Source: Empedobacter stercoris
Lineage (GTDB): Bacteria > Bacteroidota > Bacteroidia > Flavobacteriales > Weeksellaceae
Assembly: GCF_025244765.1 (NCBI RefSeq)
Contig: NZ_CP104209.1
Coordinates: 868,001 to 932,000 of the forward strand
Length of the DNA stretch: 64,000 nt
Direction of reading: 5' to 3'
Within the stretch, counting starts at the first letter, position 1. Every line of letters starts with the position of its first letter. A program made the position numbers and the translations under genes. Below are positions 63,356 through 64,000 of this stretch, one piece after another. The notes under the pieces are model-generated. The model was not told the DNA's origin. It saw only the letters and a list, made by a program, of their open reading frames with translations, and did not search any database.

Positions 63356-64000
63356 TTTGATAGCTTTTTCTCTGTTATTAATCGATCCGGAATCGTAGTG
63401 ATTTCCTTTGTTAATGCTAATTTATAATAATTACTCGCTTGTTGATAGTCTTTTTGTTGAAAAAAATAATCACCAACTTGCGCATACACTTTCCAAAAAT
63501 TTGGATTATTCTGAATGTAACGATTTAAATAATCATTATCTATTTCTTTTTTATCTTTAATCAATTGCGCAATTAACTTCTGTTGAACGCGATACGCTTC
63601 GTAATCTTGGTACGCTTTTGTCGTTAAAAATTGATCTTTTTCAATTTCTAAACTATCCACATTTAATTTAAAATTTGAAATTGAATCATTAAAAATTTTA
63701 TTCAAATCATAAGCTGTAAATTCACCCAATTGATATGGATTTGACGAAACCCAAACCAATCGTTTATCTGGCTGAAAAACAACTGCATGATGCGCTAATA
63801 ACTGATTCAACGCTTTTTCATTTCCAAAACCAATTTTACTGTTTTTTAACCCATTTGTATCTCGTAATAAATCAACCATTTTTTGAGGATTTAACTGATT
63901 TTGAATGGTTAACTGTTCATCAATTTTTTCGAAACGATAAACGGAATGACTTTCTGTTTTTTGCTTATTATTTCGTTTATCATCTTGATATTCTATACTC
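63322..64000 (-). CDS. C45-family autoproteolytic acyltransferase/hydrolase (partial)
   Basis: The frame is open from the right edge to a TAA at 63322 and gives about 226 residues of the C-terminal part. NPQKMVDLLRDTNGLKN, LAHHAVVFQPDKRLVWVSSNP and YQLGEFTAYDLNKIF are characteristic of Bacteroidota C45 (penicillin acyltransferase-like) proteins. A C-terminal TPR-like stretch (FWKVYAQVGDYFFQQKDY) follows. The nucleophile region lies beyond the window. It overlaps the PaaK-like gene by 34 bases. Confidence 0.78.
   Translation of the reverse strand, partial: SIEYQDDKRNNKQKTESHSVYRFEKIDEQLTIQNQLNPQKMVDLLRDTNGLKNSKIGFGNEKALNQLLAHHAVVFQPDKRLVWVSSNPYQLGEFTAYDLNKIFNDSISNFKLNVDSLEIEKDQFLTTKAYQDYEAYRVQQKLIAQLIKDKKEIDNDYLNRYIQNNPNFWKVYAQVGDYFFQQKDYQQASNYYKLALTKEITTIPDRLITEKKLSKCTRKIANKNQ

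Overview
The window looks like chromosome from a member of the Bacteroidota, most likely family Weeksellaceae (Empedobacter or a close relative). The signs are AT-rich DNA, repeated TAnnTTTG -7 promoter boxes with almost no Shine-Dalgarno sequences, a type IX secretion C-terminal domain on a secreted M36 peptidase, S46 and other exopeptidases, menaquinone genes (menA, menB, menF) and a bacillithiol gene (bshB1). The genus is an inference from style and gene content; no database was consulted.

Layout. 0-13 kb: DPP7-type S46 peptidase, a metallo-beta-lactamase-fold hydrolase, a porin/MHS-transporter/small membrane protein operon, a BtuF-like protein, gamma carbonic anhydrase, a NifU/Nfu iron-sulfur protein, a CoA-transferase and a secreted isoaspartyl peptidase. 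13-24 kb: AI-2E-family permease, thioesterase, an overlapping sixA-like/ppk1/ppx polyphosphate operon, the M36 peptidase and an ABC-F ATPase. 24-31.7 kb: YchJ and RDD proteins divergent from a tightly overlapping SpoIIM-DUF4129-DUF4350-MoxR-DUF58 operon, followed by an intact and a deleted N-acetylmuramoyl-alanine amidase. 32-36 kb: DsbA/FrnE-like protein, purA, a fructosamine-kinase-like gene and purB.

36.4-41.5 kb is a decay zone. It holds a frameshifted Mpo1/DUF962 gene with a 10-bp tandem repeat at its start, an intact IS30-family element, a dead IS3-family element, a dead type II toxin-antitoxin pair cut by that IS, a REP-like relic and a broken membrane-protein gene around one intact YqiA-like esterase. 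41.5-49 kb: an M49-like metallopeptidase lipoprotein, three identical tandem tRNA-His genes, a glutathione peroxidase/bshB1 operon, a FabH-like synthase, UPF0173 and menA, and a GH25 lysozyme. At 49.5-50.9 kb an IS150-type IS3 element sits exactly in the loop of a transcription terminator, with a 5-bp target duplication. 51-64 kb: an MFS exporter, menB, an acyltransferase/thioesterase/menF operon, a PadR-PspC pair, S1/P1 nuclease, small heat-shock protein, M28 peptidase, and at the right edge a PaaK-like ligase with a partial C45-family acyltransferase.

Together the genes suggest a protein-degrading, menaquinone-respiring environmental or opportunistic bacterium with bacillithiol redox chemistry and polyphosphate storage. 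No CRISPR array, restriction system, prophage or obvious defence island was seen. The best candidate for an uncharacterised system is the RDD/SpoIIM/DUF4129/DUF4350/MoxR/DUF58 block. The best purely sequence-level observations are the IS in the terminator loop, the decayed toxin-antitoxin pair, the tRNA-His triplication and the likely leaderless genes.
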